From positions 171,012 through 235,011 of the forward strand of contig NZ_LMHC01000023.1 of NCBI RefSeq assembly GCF_001427665.1: a DNA stretch of 64,000 nucleotides. Reading direction: 5' to 3'. Shown here in pieces: positions 24,720 to 33,317 of this stretch (position 1 is the first letter of the stretch; the number at the start of each line of letters is the position of its first letter). The stretch comes from Caulobacter sp. Root655. GTDB taxonomy: Bacteria; Pseudomonadota; Alphaproteobacteria; Caulobacterales; Caulobacteraceae. The notes below the pieces were generated by a model. The model did not search any database, had not been told where the DNA came from, and worked only from the letters and a program-made list of their open reading frames with translations. Made by a program: the position numbers and the translations under genes.

Positions 24720-25391
24720 ATGATCCCCTGGCAGCATCTCGACACCGCCCAGGTTCCCGGCGACGGCGACGAGCTGCGGCTGATGCGGCGCGGGACCGAA
24801 TATTCGATCATGACCGGCGGAATCGAGCTGATGAACAGCCGCCTCAGCGGGTCGGAAGAGGCCTTGGCCACCCTGGCCTTCGAACGCATCGGCGGCCGGC
24901 CCAAGGCGCGGGTGCTGATCGGCGGCCTGGGCATGGGCTTCACCCTGCGCGCCGCCCTGGCCGTGTTCGGCCCGGACGCGGAGATCGTCGTCGCCGAACT
25001 GGTCCCCGCCGTGGTCGCCTGGGCGCGCGGCCCGCTCGGCGGCCTCTACGGCGACAGCCTGTCAGACCCCCGCGCCCGGATCCATGAGGGCGACGTGGGC
25101 GAGCTGATCCGCGCGGGCGACGGCGCCTTCGACGCCATCCTGCTCGACGTCGACAACGGCCCCGGCGGCCTCAGCCGCAAGGAGAACGACGGGTTATATA
25201 GCCCGGGCGGGCTGGCGGCGGCCAAGCGGGCCCTGCGCCCCGGCGGCGTGCTGGAGGTCTGGTCCTCGACGCGGGACAGCGCCTTCACCCGGCGATTGAA
25301 GCAGGCCGGCTACGCGGTCGAGGAGGTCGGCGTGCGCGCCCACAAGGGACGCGGCGCGCGGCATGTGATCTGGATGGCGACAGGGCCCTGA
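24720..25391 (+). CDS. Spermidine synthase-like SAM-dependent methyltransferase fold protein
   Basis: The 223-residue protein has a Rossmann fold of the polyamine-synthase group: a short N-terminal beta segment (DGDELRLMRRGTEYSIM), motif I in VLIGGLGMGFTLRAAL, acidic residue after strand 2 in VVAELVPAVV, and LLDVDNGPGG. It lacks the full-length N-terminal domain of true SpeE. Enzymes of this type bind SAM or decarboxylated SAM; substrate unknown. It is 18 nt upstream of the RidA-like gene on the same strand. Confidence 0.75.
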   Translation: MIPWQHLDTAQVPGDGDELRLMRRGTEYSIMTGGIELMNSRLSGSEEALATLAFERIGGRPKARVLIGGLGMGFTLRAALAVFGPDAEIVVAELVPAVVAWARGPLGGLYGDSLSDPRARIHEGDVGELIRAGDGAFDAILLDVDNGPGGLSRKENDGLYSPGGLAAAKRALRPGGVLEVWSSTRDSAFTRRLKQAGYAVEEVGVRAHKGRGARHVIWMATGP

Positions 25392-25409
25392 CGCCAACGG
25401 GAGACGACG

Positions 25410-25883
25410 ATGAAGACCATCCTGACGATCACCGCCGGAGTCCTGGCGCTGTGGGGCGGCCAGGCGGCGGCCCAGACCGCCGTCATCCGCGACAACCCGC
25501 CTGGACTGTTCACCAGCCCGCGCTTCACCAATGTGATCGAGGTCCCGGCCGGGACGACCCTGGTCTTCGTGTCGGGCCTCACCGCCCAGGGCCCGGACGG
25601 CTCCGCGCCCAAGGACCCGCGGGCCCAGGCCGACGCCGTGTTCGCCAACCTGCGCACGGCCCTGGCCGCGCGTGGCCTGACGCCCGCCGACGTGATCCAG
25701 GTCCGCGCCTTCCTGGTCGACATCCAAACCACCCTGCCCGCCTATCGCAAGGCGTATGGCGACTTCATCGGCAAGGCCCCGCCGCCGGCCAGCACGGCGG
25801 TCGGCGTCGCCGGCCTGGTCCGTCCGGACCTGTTGCTGGAGGTGGAACTGGTCGCGGCCAGGCCGACGGCGGTGCGGCCTTAG
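25410..25883 (+). CDS. Exported RidA (YjgF/YER057c/UK114) family protein
   Basis: The 157-residue protein has a cleavable signal peptide (MKTILTITAGVLALWGGQAAAQ) and a RidA fold (FVSGLTAQGP, QADAVFANLRTALAARGLTP, VRAFLVDI). Cytoplasmic RidA hydrolyses reactive enamine/imines using a conserved Arg (Arg105 in E. coli). In my alignment that position in VAGLVRPD is Gly, with a one-residue insertion. A non-deaminase periplasmic role is therefore more likely. It is transcribed with the methyltransferase-fold gene. Confidence 0.82.
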   Translation: MKTILTITAGVLALWGGQAAAQTAVIRDNPPGLFTSPRFTNVIEVPAGTTLVFVSGLTAQGPDGSAPKDPRAQADAVFANLRTALAARGLTPADVIQVRAFLVDIQTTLPAYRKAYGDFIGKAPPPASTAVGVAGLVRPDLLLEVELVAARPTAVRP

Positions 25884-25890
25884 ACAAAAG

Positions 25891-26000
25891 TCCTCCCCCT
25901 GTGGGGGAGGCGATCGCGTAGCGATCGGTGGGGGGAACCTGCCGAGGTGGGATCACTCCCCCCTCCGGCGCTTCGCGCCACCTCCCCCATAGGGGGAGGA
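25891..26000. repeat. Long inverted repeat, family A (110 bp), between convergent genes
   Basis: It starts with TCCTCCCCCTGTGGGGGAGG and ends with CCTCCCCCATAGGGGGAGGA. Internal hairpins include GATCGC-GTA-GCGATC. It lies 7 nt after the RidA-like gene and 3 nt after the smpB end. Copies occur at 41231 and 63054. Confidence 0.92.
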
Positions 26001-26003
26001 ATT

Positions 26004-26462
26004 CTAGTCCGACCGGTCGCCCTTCATCAGCCGCGCCTTGTCGCGCTGCCAGTCGCGGGCGGCTTCGGTTTCGCGCTTGTCGTGGTTCTTCTTGCCCTTG
26101 GCCAGGCCGACCTCGAGCTTCACCAGGCCCTTCTCGTTGAAATAGATCTTCAGCGGGATCAGCGTGCGGCCGTCGCGCTGCACCGCGCCGATCAGCTTGT
26201 CGATCTGCTTGCGGTGCAGCAGCAGCTTCCGGTGGCGGCGCGGCTCGTGGTTGAAGCGGTTGGCCTGGCCGTAGGGCGGAATGTCGGCGTTGATCAGCTT
26301 GATCTCGCGCCCTTCGACCGAGGCGTAGGACTCGGCGATATTGGCCCGCCCCACGCGCAACGACTTGACCTCGGTGCCGGTCAGCATGATGCCGGCCTCG
26401 AAGGTCTCCTCGATGAAATAGTCGTACCGCGCGCGGCGGTTCTCGGCGATCGGCTTGGTCAT
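26004..26462 (-). CDS. smpB: SsrA-binding protein SmpB
   Basis: The 152-residue protein has all SmpB landmarks: [29 protein letters not shown], a central [19 protein letters not shown] and a basic C-terminal tail ([19 protein letters not shown]) that reaches into the ribosomal decoding site. It delivers tmRNA to stalled ribosomes in trans-translation. Its ATG overlaps the dapA stop (TGATG), so it is coupled to dapA. In Caulobacter smpB is cell-cycle regulated (literature). Confidence 0.96.
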   Translation of the reverse strand: MTKPIAENRRARYDYFIEETFEAGIMLTGTEVKSLRVGRANIAESYASVEGREIKLINADIPPYGQANRFNHEPRRHRKLLLHRKQIDKLIGAVQRDGRTLIPLKIYFNEKGLVKLEVGLAKGKKNHDKRETEAARDWQRDKARLMKGDRSD

Positions 26463-27346
26463 CAGACCAGACCAGCCTCGTGCATGGCCTCGAGGATCTC
26501 CGGCTTCACCGCGTCGCTACACGGCGAGATCGGCAGACGCGTGTCGGCCTCGCACAGGCCCAGGCGCGCCATGGCGAACTTGGTCGGCGACGGCGAGGCG
26601 TCGAGGAACAGCGCCCTGTGCAGCCGCACCAGGCGGTCCTGCCAATAGAGCGCGGTCTCCCACTCGCCGCCCAGGCAGGCGTTGATGAAGGTGGCGCAGG
26701 CGTCGGGCGCGACGTTGGAGGTCACCGAGATCACCCCGTGGCCGCCGTGCGCCACGTAGCCGAGCGCGGTGGGATCGTCGCCCGACAGCATCACCCAATC
26801 GGGGCCGCACAGGATCCGCTGCATGCTGGCCCGGGTCATGTCGCCGGTGGCGTCCTTGATGCCGACGATGTTGGGCAGCTTGGCCAGGCGGGCCAGGGTC
26901 TCGTTGCTGATGTCGCTGCCGGTGCGGCCCGGCACGTTGTAGACCAGCACCGGAAGCTGCACGGCGTCGTTGATCGCCTTGTAGTGCTGGTACATGCCCT
27001 CCTGGCTGGGGCGCACATAGTAGGGCGTCACAACCAGGGCCGCGTCGGCGCCGACCGCCTTGGCGTGGGCGACCAGTTCGATGGCCTCGGCGGTCGAGTT
27101 GGAGCCCGCCCCGGCGATCACCGGCACGCGGCCGCGCGCGGTCTGCACGCACAGCTCGACGACGCGCTTGTGCTCGTCATGCGACAGGGTGGCGGTCTCG
27201 CCCGTGGTGCCCACCGGCACCAGGCCGTGGACGCCGCCGGCGATCTGGCGCTCGACCAGGGCCACGAAGGTTTTCTCATCCACCGCGCCGTTGCGGAAGG
27301 GCGTGACCAGCGCCGGAATGACGCCCTTGAACGGAGAATGAGCCAT
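26462..27346 (-). CDS. dapA: 4-hydroxy-tetrahydrodipicolinate synthase
   Basis: The 294-residue TIM-barrel enzyme condenses pyruvate with aspartate semialdehyde in lysine and meso-diaminopimelate synthesis. [25 protein letters not shown] with the catalytic Tyr, and GIKDATGD with the Schiff-base Lys are all present. ATG 27346 ([13 protein letters not shown]) is the normal family start; the frame remains open to 27433. It heads the dapA-smpB pair and is divergent from the lytic transglycosylase gene. The 244-bp gap between them contains no other recognised feature. Confidence 0.96.
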   Translation of the reverse strand: MAHSPFKGVIPALVTPFRNGAVDEKTFVALVERQIAGGVHGLVPVGTTGETATLSHDEHKRVVELCVQTARGRVPVIAGAGSNSTAEAIELVAHAKAVGADAALVVTPYYVRPSQEGMYQHYKAINDAVQLPVLVYNVPGRTGSDISNETLARLAKLPNIVGIKDATGDMTRASMQRILCGPDWVMLSGDDPTALGYVAHGGHGVISVTSNVAPDACATFINACLGGEWETALYWQDRLVRLHRALFLDASPSPTKFAMARLGLCEADTRLPISPCSDAVKPEILEAMHEAGLV

Positions 27347-27590
27347 GACTTGCAATTTGCCGTGAGAAACGCGCCGCGACGGTTGCGGCTGGAGAATGGG
27401 GGCGGACAATATCTTGGTCGCGGCGTCCCGCAACTGCTCCGTCGTCCTCTGATGTCATTTGGTGACGTTTCCGAGGGGGTCAATCCTCGGCGAAGCGGTC
27501 TATAGGTGCTGGGAAGGACGATGATCGCCGTAAATCGGCCCCGTCCCCCCTCGAAAAGGACATAGCCCCGCTCCGCGAGAGCCGGGAGGT

Positions 27591-29792
27591 TTGGGAGACA
27601 AGGTTTTGGCGTCAGGGTTGGGTAAGGTGTTGCTGGGCGGCGCCGGCGCCATCACGGCTTTGGGGATCGTGGCCTTCGGGGTGGCGGTCGCCCAGGAGGA
27701 TGTCGCCGACCTGCCCCGCGCGCCGCAGCCCTATACCGGCTCGGCCACGCCGCGTGGCCTGATCACCACCCCGCCGATCGCCAGCTACGCCACGCCCGCC
27801 GAGGCCGACGCCGGCAACCTGCGCATCGCGGTGACCAGCCGCGACCCCTCCACCATCCGCATGGCGATGAGCGGCATCCAGGACCCGCTGTCGCGCAAGA
27901 TCGCCCTGTGGGCCCTGGTCGACGCCGGCGCCGAGACCATGAGCTTCTTCGAGCTGGACCAGGCGCGCCGCGACCTGTCGGGCTGGCCGCGCGGCGGCCG
28001 TCGCGACGCCGCGGCGGAAAAGGCCCTGCCCACCTCCGGCCTCGACGCCCAGCGGACCATCGCCTGGTTCGGCGGCGCCGACCCCAAGACCGCCGAAGGG
28101 GCCATGGCCCTGGCGGCGGCCTACCAGGCCGCCGGCCGCGCCGGCGACGCCACCACCCTGATTCGCCGCTTCTGGCGCGACCAGGTGTTCGAGCTGGACG
28201 CCCAACGCGGCATGTACGCGCGGTTCGGGACGCTGCTGACCGCCGACGACATCACCCGCCGCGCCGACATCCTGCTGTACGGGGCCCAGGGCCCCGCCGC
28301 CCGCGACGCGGTGGCCCTGCTGCCCTACGACCAGCAGGCGCCCGCCCAGGCGCGCCTGGGCCTGCGCTCGAACGCGACCAACGCCAACGACCTGTTCGCC
28401 GCCCTGACGCCCGCCCAGCAGGCCTCGCCGGGCGTGGCCTTCGAACGCGCGGCCTATCTGCGCCGCAAGGGCCTGGACACCCTGGCCCTGCCGCTGGTGC
28501 GCCTGTTCCCCTCGCCGCCGCCGACCGACGAGGCGGCCGCCGCCGTCTGGCGCGAGCGTCGCGCCCTGGTGGTCGGGGCCCTGAAGAACGGCGACAGCGC
28601 CGGCGCCTACGCCGCGGCCAACGCCGGGCTGAAAGCCGGGCCCGACGCGGCCGAGGCCGAGTTCTACGCCGGCTGGATCGCCCTGAGCCGATTGAAGAAC
28701 CCCGACGCCGCCGCCCGTCACTTCGCCCGCATCGCCGAGATCGGCGCCTCGCCGATCACCCGCGGCCGGGCGCTCTACTGGCAGGGCCGGGCGGCCGAGG
28801 CGCAGGGCGACCAGATCGCCGCCAAGACCTTCTATTCGGACGGCGCGCGCTACATCACCACCTTCTACGGCCAGCTGGCCGCCGAGAAGGCCGGGATCAC
28901 GGAGATCCGCCTCGACAAGGACCCGGTGGTCACCCAGGCCGACCGCGCCCGCTTCGAAGGCCGCGAACTGGTGCGCGCCGCCCGCGTCCTGGCCGGGATC
29001 GGGGCCCGCGACGCGTTCAGGGCCTTCGTGCTCTATATCGACGACCAACTTCCCTCCGCGGAAGAAGAGGCCCTGCTGGTCGACCTGGCTCGGAACTATG
29101 GCGACCAGGACCTGGCCATGCGCGCCGTGCGCACCGCGGCCCAGCGCGGCTTCATCCTGGCCGAGCGCGGCTATCCGCTGCTGGACCACCATTTCACGCC
29201 GGGACCGGGCGCGGCCGAGACGGCCTTCGTCTATTCGATCTCGCGCCAGGAGAGCAATTTCGACCCCAACGCCCGCTCGTCTCCGGGCGCGCGCGGCATG
29301 ATGCAGCTGATGCCGGCCACCGCCGCCAGCGTGGCCCGCCAGCTGGGCGAAGCCCACAGCGTCGACCGCCTGTCGGACCCGTCCTACAACATGCGCCTGG
29401 GCTCGACCTACCTGGGCAGCATGGTCAGCAATTTCAGCGGCTCCTACATCATGGCCGCCGCCGCCTATAACGCCGGCCCCAGCCGCCCGCCGCAATGGAC
29501 CGCCCTGTGCGGCGACCCGCGCGGCGCGACCACGGACCCGCTCGACTTCATCGAATGCATCCCGTTCTCCGAAACCCGCAACTACGTGATGCGGACGCTG
29601 GAGACGACGATGGTCTACCGCGCGCGCCTGAACGGCAATGTCGCGCCCCTGACGCTGTCGACGGACCTGAAACGGGGCGGATACAGCTACGCGACCATCC
29701 CGTCCGGCCCCATCGGCGGGACGATCGGAGGGACGACGGCGCCCTCGACCCCGGCGATCCCGATCGGCGGCTACAGGCCGGGGACGCGCTGA
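27591..29792 (+). CDS. Soluble lytic murein transglycosylase
   Basis: The roughly 730-residue protein has an N-terminal signal or anchor (VLLGGAGAITALGIVAFG), a long alpha-superhelical U-domain (about residues 60-540) and an SLT catalytic domain. Its Glu is in SRQESNF, followed by GARGMMQLMPATA and AAAYNAGP. It cleaves peptidoglycan between MurNAc and GlcNAc to 1,6-anhydro products. No ATG is available; TTG at 27591 is used, but TTG at 27606 has better spacing to GGGAG. A Gly/Thr/Pro-rich tail follows the catalytic domain. Confidence 0.9.
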   Translation: MGDKVLASGLGKVLLGGAGAITALGIVAFGVAVAQEDVADLPRAPQPYTGSATPRGLITTPPIASYATPAEADAGNLRIAVTSRDPSTIRMAMSGIQDPLSRKIALWALVDAGAETMSFFELDQARRDLSGWPRGGRRDAAAEKALPTSGLDAQRTIAWFGGADPKTAEGAMALAAAYQAAGRAGDATTLIRRFWRDQVFELDAQRGMYARFGTLLTADDITRRADILLYGAQGPAARDAVALLPYDQQAPAQARLGLRSNATNANDLFAALTPAQQASPGVAFERAAYLRRKGLDTLALPLVRLFPSPPPTDEAAAAVWRERRALVVGALKNGDSAGAYAAANAGLKAGPDAAEAEFYAGWIALSRLKNPDAAARHFARIAEIGASPITRGRALYWQGRAAEAQGDQIAAKTFYSDGARYITTFYGQLAAEKAGITEIRLDKDPVVTQADRARFEGRELVRAARVLAGIGARDAFRAFVLYIDDQLPSAEEEALLVDLARNYGDQDLAMRAVRTAAQRGFILAERGYPLLDHHFTPGPGAAETAFVYSISRQESNFDPNARSSPGARGMMQLMPATAASVARQLGEAHSVDRLSDPSYNMRLGSTYLGSMVSNFSGSYIMAAAAYNAGPSRPPQWTALCGDPRGATTDPLDFIECIPFSETRNYVMRTLETTMVYRARLNGNVAPLTLSTDLKRGGYSYATIPSGPIGGTIGGTTAPSTPAIPIGGYRPGTR

Positions 29793-29808
29793 TCTAGCTT
29801 TCAAAGAG

Positions 29809-29977
29809 ACCCTCTCCCAGAGGGAGAGGGAGGGGCCCGCCGCGTAGCGGTGGGAGGGTGAGGGGTTTAGACGCCAACCGCCGATCCCCAATGCCCTGCC
29901 CGGATCTGAAACAGCGTAACCCCTCACCCTCCCACGCCTACGGCGTGGGCCCCTCCCTCTCCCTCTGGGAGAGGGTT
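29809..29977. repeat. Long inverted repeat, family D, overlapping the 3' end of the ABC ATPase gene
   Basis: Outer arms ACCCTCTCCCAGAGGGAGAG and CTCTCCCTCTGGGAGAGGGT are complementary, with inner GGGAGGGTGAGGGGTT / AACCCCTCACCCTCCC. It separates the convergent transglycosylase and ABC ATPase genes. The last dozen codons of the ATPase gene lie in its right arm. Confidence 0.9.
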
Positions 29978-30726
29978 CTTCGCGCGGCGACCACCAGCCC
30001 CGCCGGCGTCTCGACCAGCGCCCCGTCCAGCCGGAACACGTCGGCCAACACGGTCGGCGACAGCGCCTCCAGCGGCGCGCCGTCGGCCGCGACGCGGCCG
30101 TGATCAAGCACCAGCACCCGGTCGCAGGCCCGCGCCGCCAGGCCCAGGTCGTGCAGCGTCACCACCACCGCCGCCCCGGCCGACGCCTGCGCGCGCAGCA
30201 GGTCCAAGGTCAGCAGTTGGGCGTCGGGGTCCAGGCCCGCCACCGGCTCGTCGGCGACCAGCAGCGGCGCGCGGGTGGCCAGCAGCCGGGCCAGCAGCAC
30301 CCTCGCCCGCTCGCCGCCCGACATGTCGAGCACGCCGCGCTCGGCCAGATGGGACATCCCCACCCGCGTCAGGCGCTCGCGGGCCACCGCCAGGGCCTCG
30401 CCCGGCGGCAGGTCCGGCGCGCCCAGGGCGGCGACGTCGAGGGCCGGCAGGTTCCAGGCCAGGCGGCGCTCCTGCGGCAGATAGCCGACCAGCCGCGCCC
30501 GCTCGATCGGGTTGAGGCCGCCGATCGCGCGGCCGCCTAGCAGCGCCCGCCCGGTCTCCAGCGGCATCAGGCCCAGGCCCGCCCGCAGCAGGCTGGTCTT
30601 GCCCGCGCCGTTGGGTCCGACCACGCCCAGCACCTCGCCGGGCGCGACGCTCAGGCCGGCGCCGTCCAGCACCAGGGCCTTGCCGCGCCGGGCCTTCGCG
30701 CCCTCGATGGTCCAGGCGGCGGTCAC
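29938..30726 (-). CDS. ABC transporter ATPase (FecE/BtuD type)
   Basis: The 262-residue ATPase has Walker A GPNGAGKTS, Q-loop YLPQERR, signature MSGGERARV, Walker B LLVADEP and switch His in TLHDLG. It powers the adjacent permease for uptake of an iron chelate, heme or cobalamin. It starts with GTG at 30726, overlapping the permease stop as GTGA. The C-terminal TLSQREREGPTP is encoded by the right arm of the family D inverted repeat and ends at a TAG inside it, so the native C-terminus was probably different. Confidence 0.9.
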   Translation of the reverse strand: MTAAWTIEGAKARRGKALVLDGAGLSVAPGEVLGVVGPNGAGKTSLLRAGLGLMPLETGRALLGGRAIGGLNPIERARLVGYLPQERRLAWNLPALDVAALGAPDLPPGEALAVARERLTRVGMSHLAERGVLDMSGGERARVLLARLLATRAPLLVADEPVAGLDPDAQLLTLDLLRAQASAGAAVVVTLHDLGLAARACDRVLVLDHGRVAADGAPLEALSPTVLADVFRLDGALVETPAGLVVAARRTLSQREREGPTP

Positions 30727-31709
30727 GACCGCCAACTCCGCGCCGCGCGCCAGGCCAGCAAGGCGAAGACCGGCGCGCCGAACAGGGCGGTGACCACGCC
30801 CAGCTTCAGTTCCTGCTCGGTCGGGATCAGCCGGGCGGCCAGGTCGGCGGCGACCAGCAGCAGCGCGCCAGCCAGGGCGGAAGGCCGCAGGATCTTGCCC
30901 GGATCGTCGCGCGCGGCCGCTCGCACTAGGTGCGGCGCGGCCAGGCCGACGAAGCCGATGACGCCAGCGGCGGCCACGGAAGCGCCGGCCAGCAGCGCCG
31001 AGCCGGCCACCGCCGCCACCCGCAGCCGGGCCATCGGCAGGCCAGACATCTGGGCCGCCTCCTCGCCCAGGGTCAGCATCCGCAGGCCCTGGGCGGCGTA
31101 GAGACACAGCCCCGCCCCCACCGCCATCGGCGGCAGGGCGCGCAGGATGTCGGTGAAATCGCGGTTCTCGACCGAGCCCATCAGCCAGGCCAGGACCTCG
31201 GCCATGGCCACCGGCGACGGCGACAGGTTGAACACCAGGGCGGTCAGCGCCCCGGCGAAGGCCGACAACGCCACGCCGAACAGGATCAGCACCTCGGGCT
31301 CGCGGAACCGCGCCGCCAGGCCGACGACGACCGCGCCGGCCAGCAAGGCCCCGGCCAGGGCGCTGACCTCGACCGCGCCGGGCAGCGCCGCCAGGCCGCC
31401 GGCGATCGCCAGCGACGCCCCCAGCCCGGCCGTGGCCGAGACGCCCAGCACGCCCGGCTCGGCCAGCGGATTGCGCAGCAGCCCCTGCATCGCCGCCCCG
31501 GCCAGGCCCAGACCCGCGCCGATCAGGGCGGCCATCACCACGCGCGGCAGACGGATGGTCCACAGCACCTCACCGGGCGGCGAGCCCGGATCGCTCAGGG
31601 CCTGATGGTACTGGGCCAAGCTCAGCGGGCTTTCGCCCAGGCTCACGGCCACCACGGCGACCACGACCAGGGCCAGCAGCAGCAGGAGTTCCAGACGCCG
31701 CGCGCTCAT
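30723..31709 (-). CDS. ABC transporter permease (FecCD/BtuC family)
   Basis: The 328-residue permease has about ten membrane segments. Family signatures are RLPRVVMAALIGAGLGLAG, GLLRNPLAEPGVLGV and FVGLAAPHLVRA. It forms the membrane channel of a type II importer with the ATPase encoded downstream and the binding protein upstream. It overlaps both neighbours by 4 nt (ATGA at 31706-31709, GTGA at 30723-30726). The open frame extends far upstream to 32249 but that is the shadow of the binding-protein gene. Confidence 0.9.
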   Translation of the reverse strand: MSARRLELLLLLALVVVAVVAVSLGESPLSLAQYHQALSDPGSPPGEVLWTIRLPRVVMAALIGAGLGLAGAAMQGLLRNPLAEPGVLGVSATAGLGASLAIAGGLAALPGAVEVSALAGALLAGAVVVGLAARFREPEVLILFGVALSAFAGALTALVFNLSPSPVAMAEVLAWLMGSVENRDFTDILRALPPMAVGAGLCLYAAQGLRMLTLGEEAAQMSGLPMARLRVAAVAGSALLAGASVAAAGVIGFVGLAAPHLVRAAARDDPGKILRPSALAGALLLVAADLAARLIPTEQELKLGVVTALFGAPVFALLAWRAARSWRS

Positions 31710-32509
31710 GGCCGCGTCGCCTTGGCCAGGACCTGCGCCCCGTCGGCGGCGAACCAGGCCGAGCAGCCCAGCATGGCGCCGGGCAGCGAGGCGATCACCC
31801 GGCCCCGGGTCGCCTGGCGCAGCGCCGCGTGCCGTCCAGGACCCCAGCGGTCCGCGCCGGCCCGGGTCAGGTCGAAAAAGCCCAGCACCACCGCCTTGGG
31901 CGGGGCCAGCACCAGCGCCTCCAGCGGCGCGGGCGAAAAATAGGGCTGGGCGGCGGCGTTGGCGAAGCCGGCGGCCCGCAGCATCGCGTCGATCATGGTG
32001 CTGGACCCGGCCGTATAGCCGCCCGGCGTCAGATAGAAGGCGCTCCGACCCCGCCCCGCCCCAGCCGCCCGCGCCAGCTTGCCATCCATTTCGGCCAGCA
32101 AGACCTCGCCCGCCGCCTGGCGGTTCAGCGCCACGGCCACCTGACGGACATTGGCGCGCACGCCGTCGAAGTCGGTGGCGTCGCCCAGGCTGACGGTACG
32201 GATCCCCCGCCGTTGCAGGGCCGCCGTCAGCCGGGCGTCGCCGCCCCACTGGCGCACCACGACGTCGGGCCGCGCGCCCAGCACCGCCTCGATCGTCGTC
32301 CGCCGTTGCGGCAAGCCCTCGGCCCTGGCCCTTAGGAAGGAGTCCGGCGCATCGGCGCGCGGTGACAGGCCAACCACCGCCGCGCGCGGGGCCAGGGCCA
32401 GCACGTACTGGTCGGCGCAGGAGTCGAGCGACATCACCCGCTGGGCCGCGGCGGGCCCCGCCAACCCCATAAGGCCGCCGGCGAACAGGGCGACCAAGCC
32501 GACGCGCAT
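31706..32509 (-). CDS. ABC transporter substrate-binding protein (BtuF/FepB-like)
   Basis: The 267-residue protein has a signal peptide (MRVGLVALFAGGLMGLAGPAAA|QR) and a class III binding-protein fold: RVMSLDSCADQYVLAL, ARPDVVVRQWGG, a long backbone helix and GGYTAGSSTMIDAMLRAAG. This subgroup binds cobalamin, heme or iron complexes; the ligand cannot be decided. There is no lipobox, so it is probably free in the periplasm. It starts 4 nt after the TetR stop and overlaps the permease start. Confidence 0.88.
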   Translation of the reverse strand: MRVGLVALFAGGLMGLAGPAAAQRVMSLDSCADQYVLALAPRAAVVGLSPRADAPDSFLRARAEGLPQRRTTIEAVLGARPDVVVRQWGGDARLTAALQRRGIRTVSLGDATDFDGVRANVRQVAVALNRQAAGEVLLAEMDGKLARAAGAGRGRSAFYLTPGGYTAGSSTMIDAMLRAAGFANAAAQPYFSPAPLEALVLAPPKAVVLGFFDLTRAGADRWGPGRHAALRQATRGRVIASLPGAMLGCSAWFAADGAQVLAKATRP

Positions 32510-32513
32510 CGCT

Positions 32514-33149
32514 CTAGTCCGTGACCAGGCCGTGCAGCAGGCCATCGAGCATGACGGTCATCAGCTCCTCGCGCGGCGCCCAGTTGCGGTCGGGTATGGT
32601 GATCAGCAGGGCCACCAGGCCATGGCAGGCGGCCCACAGCACCTGGGCCGCGCTCTCGCCCGAGCCCGTGCGCAGGCGCCCGGCGGCGGCGATCTCGTGG
32701 ATCGGGCCGCTGAACTCCTCGAAGCAGCGATCGCCCAGCTCGGCGGTGGCGGCCTGCTTCTCCTTGGAGATCACGTCGCGCGAACCGCAGAACACCAGTT
32801 GGTAGGTGTTGGGGTTCTCCAGGGCGAAGCGCATATAGGCTTCCAGCATCAGCCGCACCCGCGACACCGCGTCGATCGGCCGGTGGGCGATGTCGACATT
32901 GACCGCCAGCAGCTGGCCGATCGCGTCGTCGCTGATCTCCAGCAGGATCTGATCCTTGTCGCGAAAGTGCATGTAGAGGGCCGTCGACGACACCCCCACG
33001 GCATCGGCGATCTTGCGGATCGTCGCCCCGGCATAGCCTTCGGCGATGAAGATCTTCTCGGCGGCGGCCAGAATCTCTCCGCGGCGCAGGTGCCCGTCGC
33101 CCTTGGGCTTGCGCGCCGACTTGTGCGGCTTCTTCAACGCGATCGTCAC
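32514..33149 (-). CDS. TetR family regulator heading the ABC importer operon
   Basis: The 211-residue protein has a Lys/Arg-rich N-terminus and a TetR helix-turn-helix (GEILAAAEKIFIAEGY, TIRKIADAVGVSSTALYMHF). The C-terminal half fits the TetR_C_33/WHG-like group. The start is GTG at 33149 with AGGGGAAC upstream. It lies 4 nt before the binding-protein gene on the same strand, so the regulator and importer form one operon of four genes, an arrangement suited to autoregulation. A palindromic region near 33227-33252 (centre ACGCGT) is a candidate operator. Confidence 0.88.
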   Translation of the reverse strand: MTIALKKPHKSARKPKGDGHLRRGEILAAAEKIFIAEGYAGATIRKIADAVGVSSTALYMHFRDKDQILLEISDDAIGQLLAVNVDIAHRPIDAVSRVRLMLEAYMRFALENPNTYQLVFCGSRDVISKEKQAATAELGDRCFEEFSGPIHEIAAAGRLRTGSGESAAQVLWAACHGLVALLITIPDRNWAPREELMTVMLDGLLHGLVTD

Positions 33150-33251
33150 GATCTGGCGTTCCCCTTACCTAGTCCCCGAACCCGACACTAAACGGGAATC
33201 ACACAAACGTCGCAACTGTCGACGAAATACGTGAAACGCGTGTTTTTACGT

Positions 33252-33283
33252 TTGACACTCCATGGTTGAAGATTCGCTATCTG
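33252..33283 (+). promoter_or_regulatory. Candidate promoter of the glycosyltransferase gene
   Basis: TTGACA (33252-33257) and GCTATCTG (33276-33283) are 18 nt apart, close to the Caulobacter vegetative pattern. The region just upstream has an imperfect palindrome around AAACGCGTGTTT shared with the divergent tetR. Confidence 0.45.
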
Positions 33284-33317
33284 CGCGCTGGATATCCGCA
33301 AGCGCGACGGGGGAGCG

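Noticed and set aside
24541..26004. Inverted repeats as insertion sequences or CRISPR
   Set aside because: No transposase or cas gene lies near any copy, and copies are single palindromes, not regularly spaced arrays.
29938..31563. 541-residue open frame containing an ABC ATPase at its C-terminal half
   Set aside because: Only the part from GTG 30726 is the ATPase; the upstream half is out of frame with the permease and reads as Arg/Gly-rich noise. It is not a fusion protein.
30723..32249. 508-residue frame suggesting a fused binding protein and permease
   Set aside because: The N-terminal 180 residues are an out-of-frame reading of the binding-protein gene; the permease starts at 31709 with an ATGA overlap.
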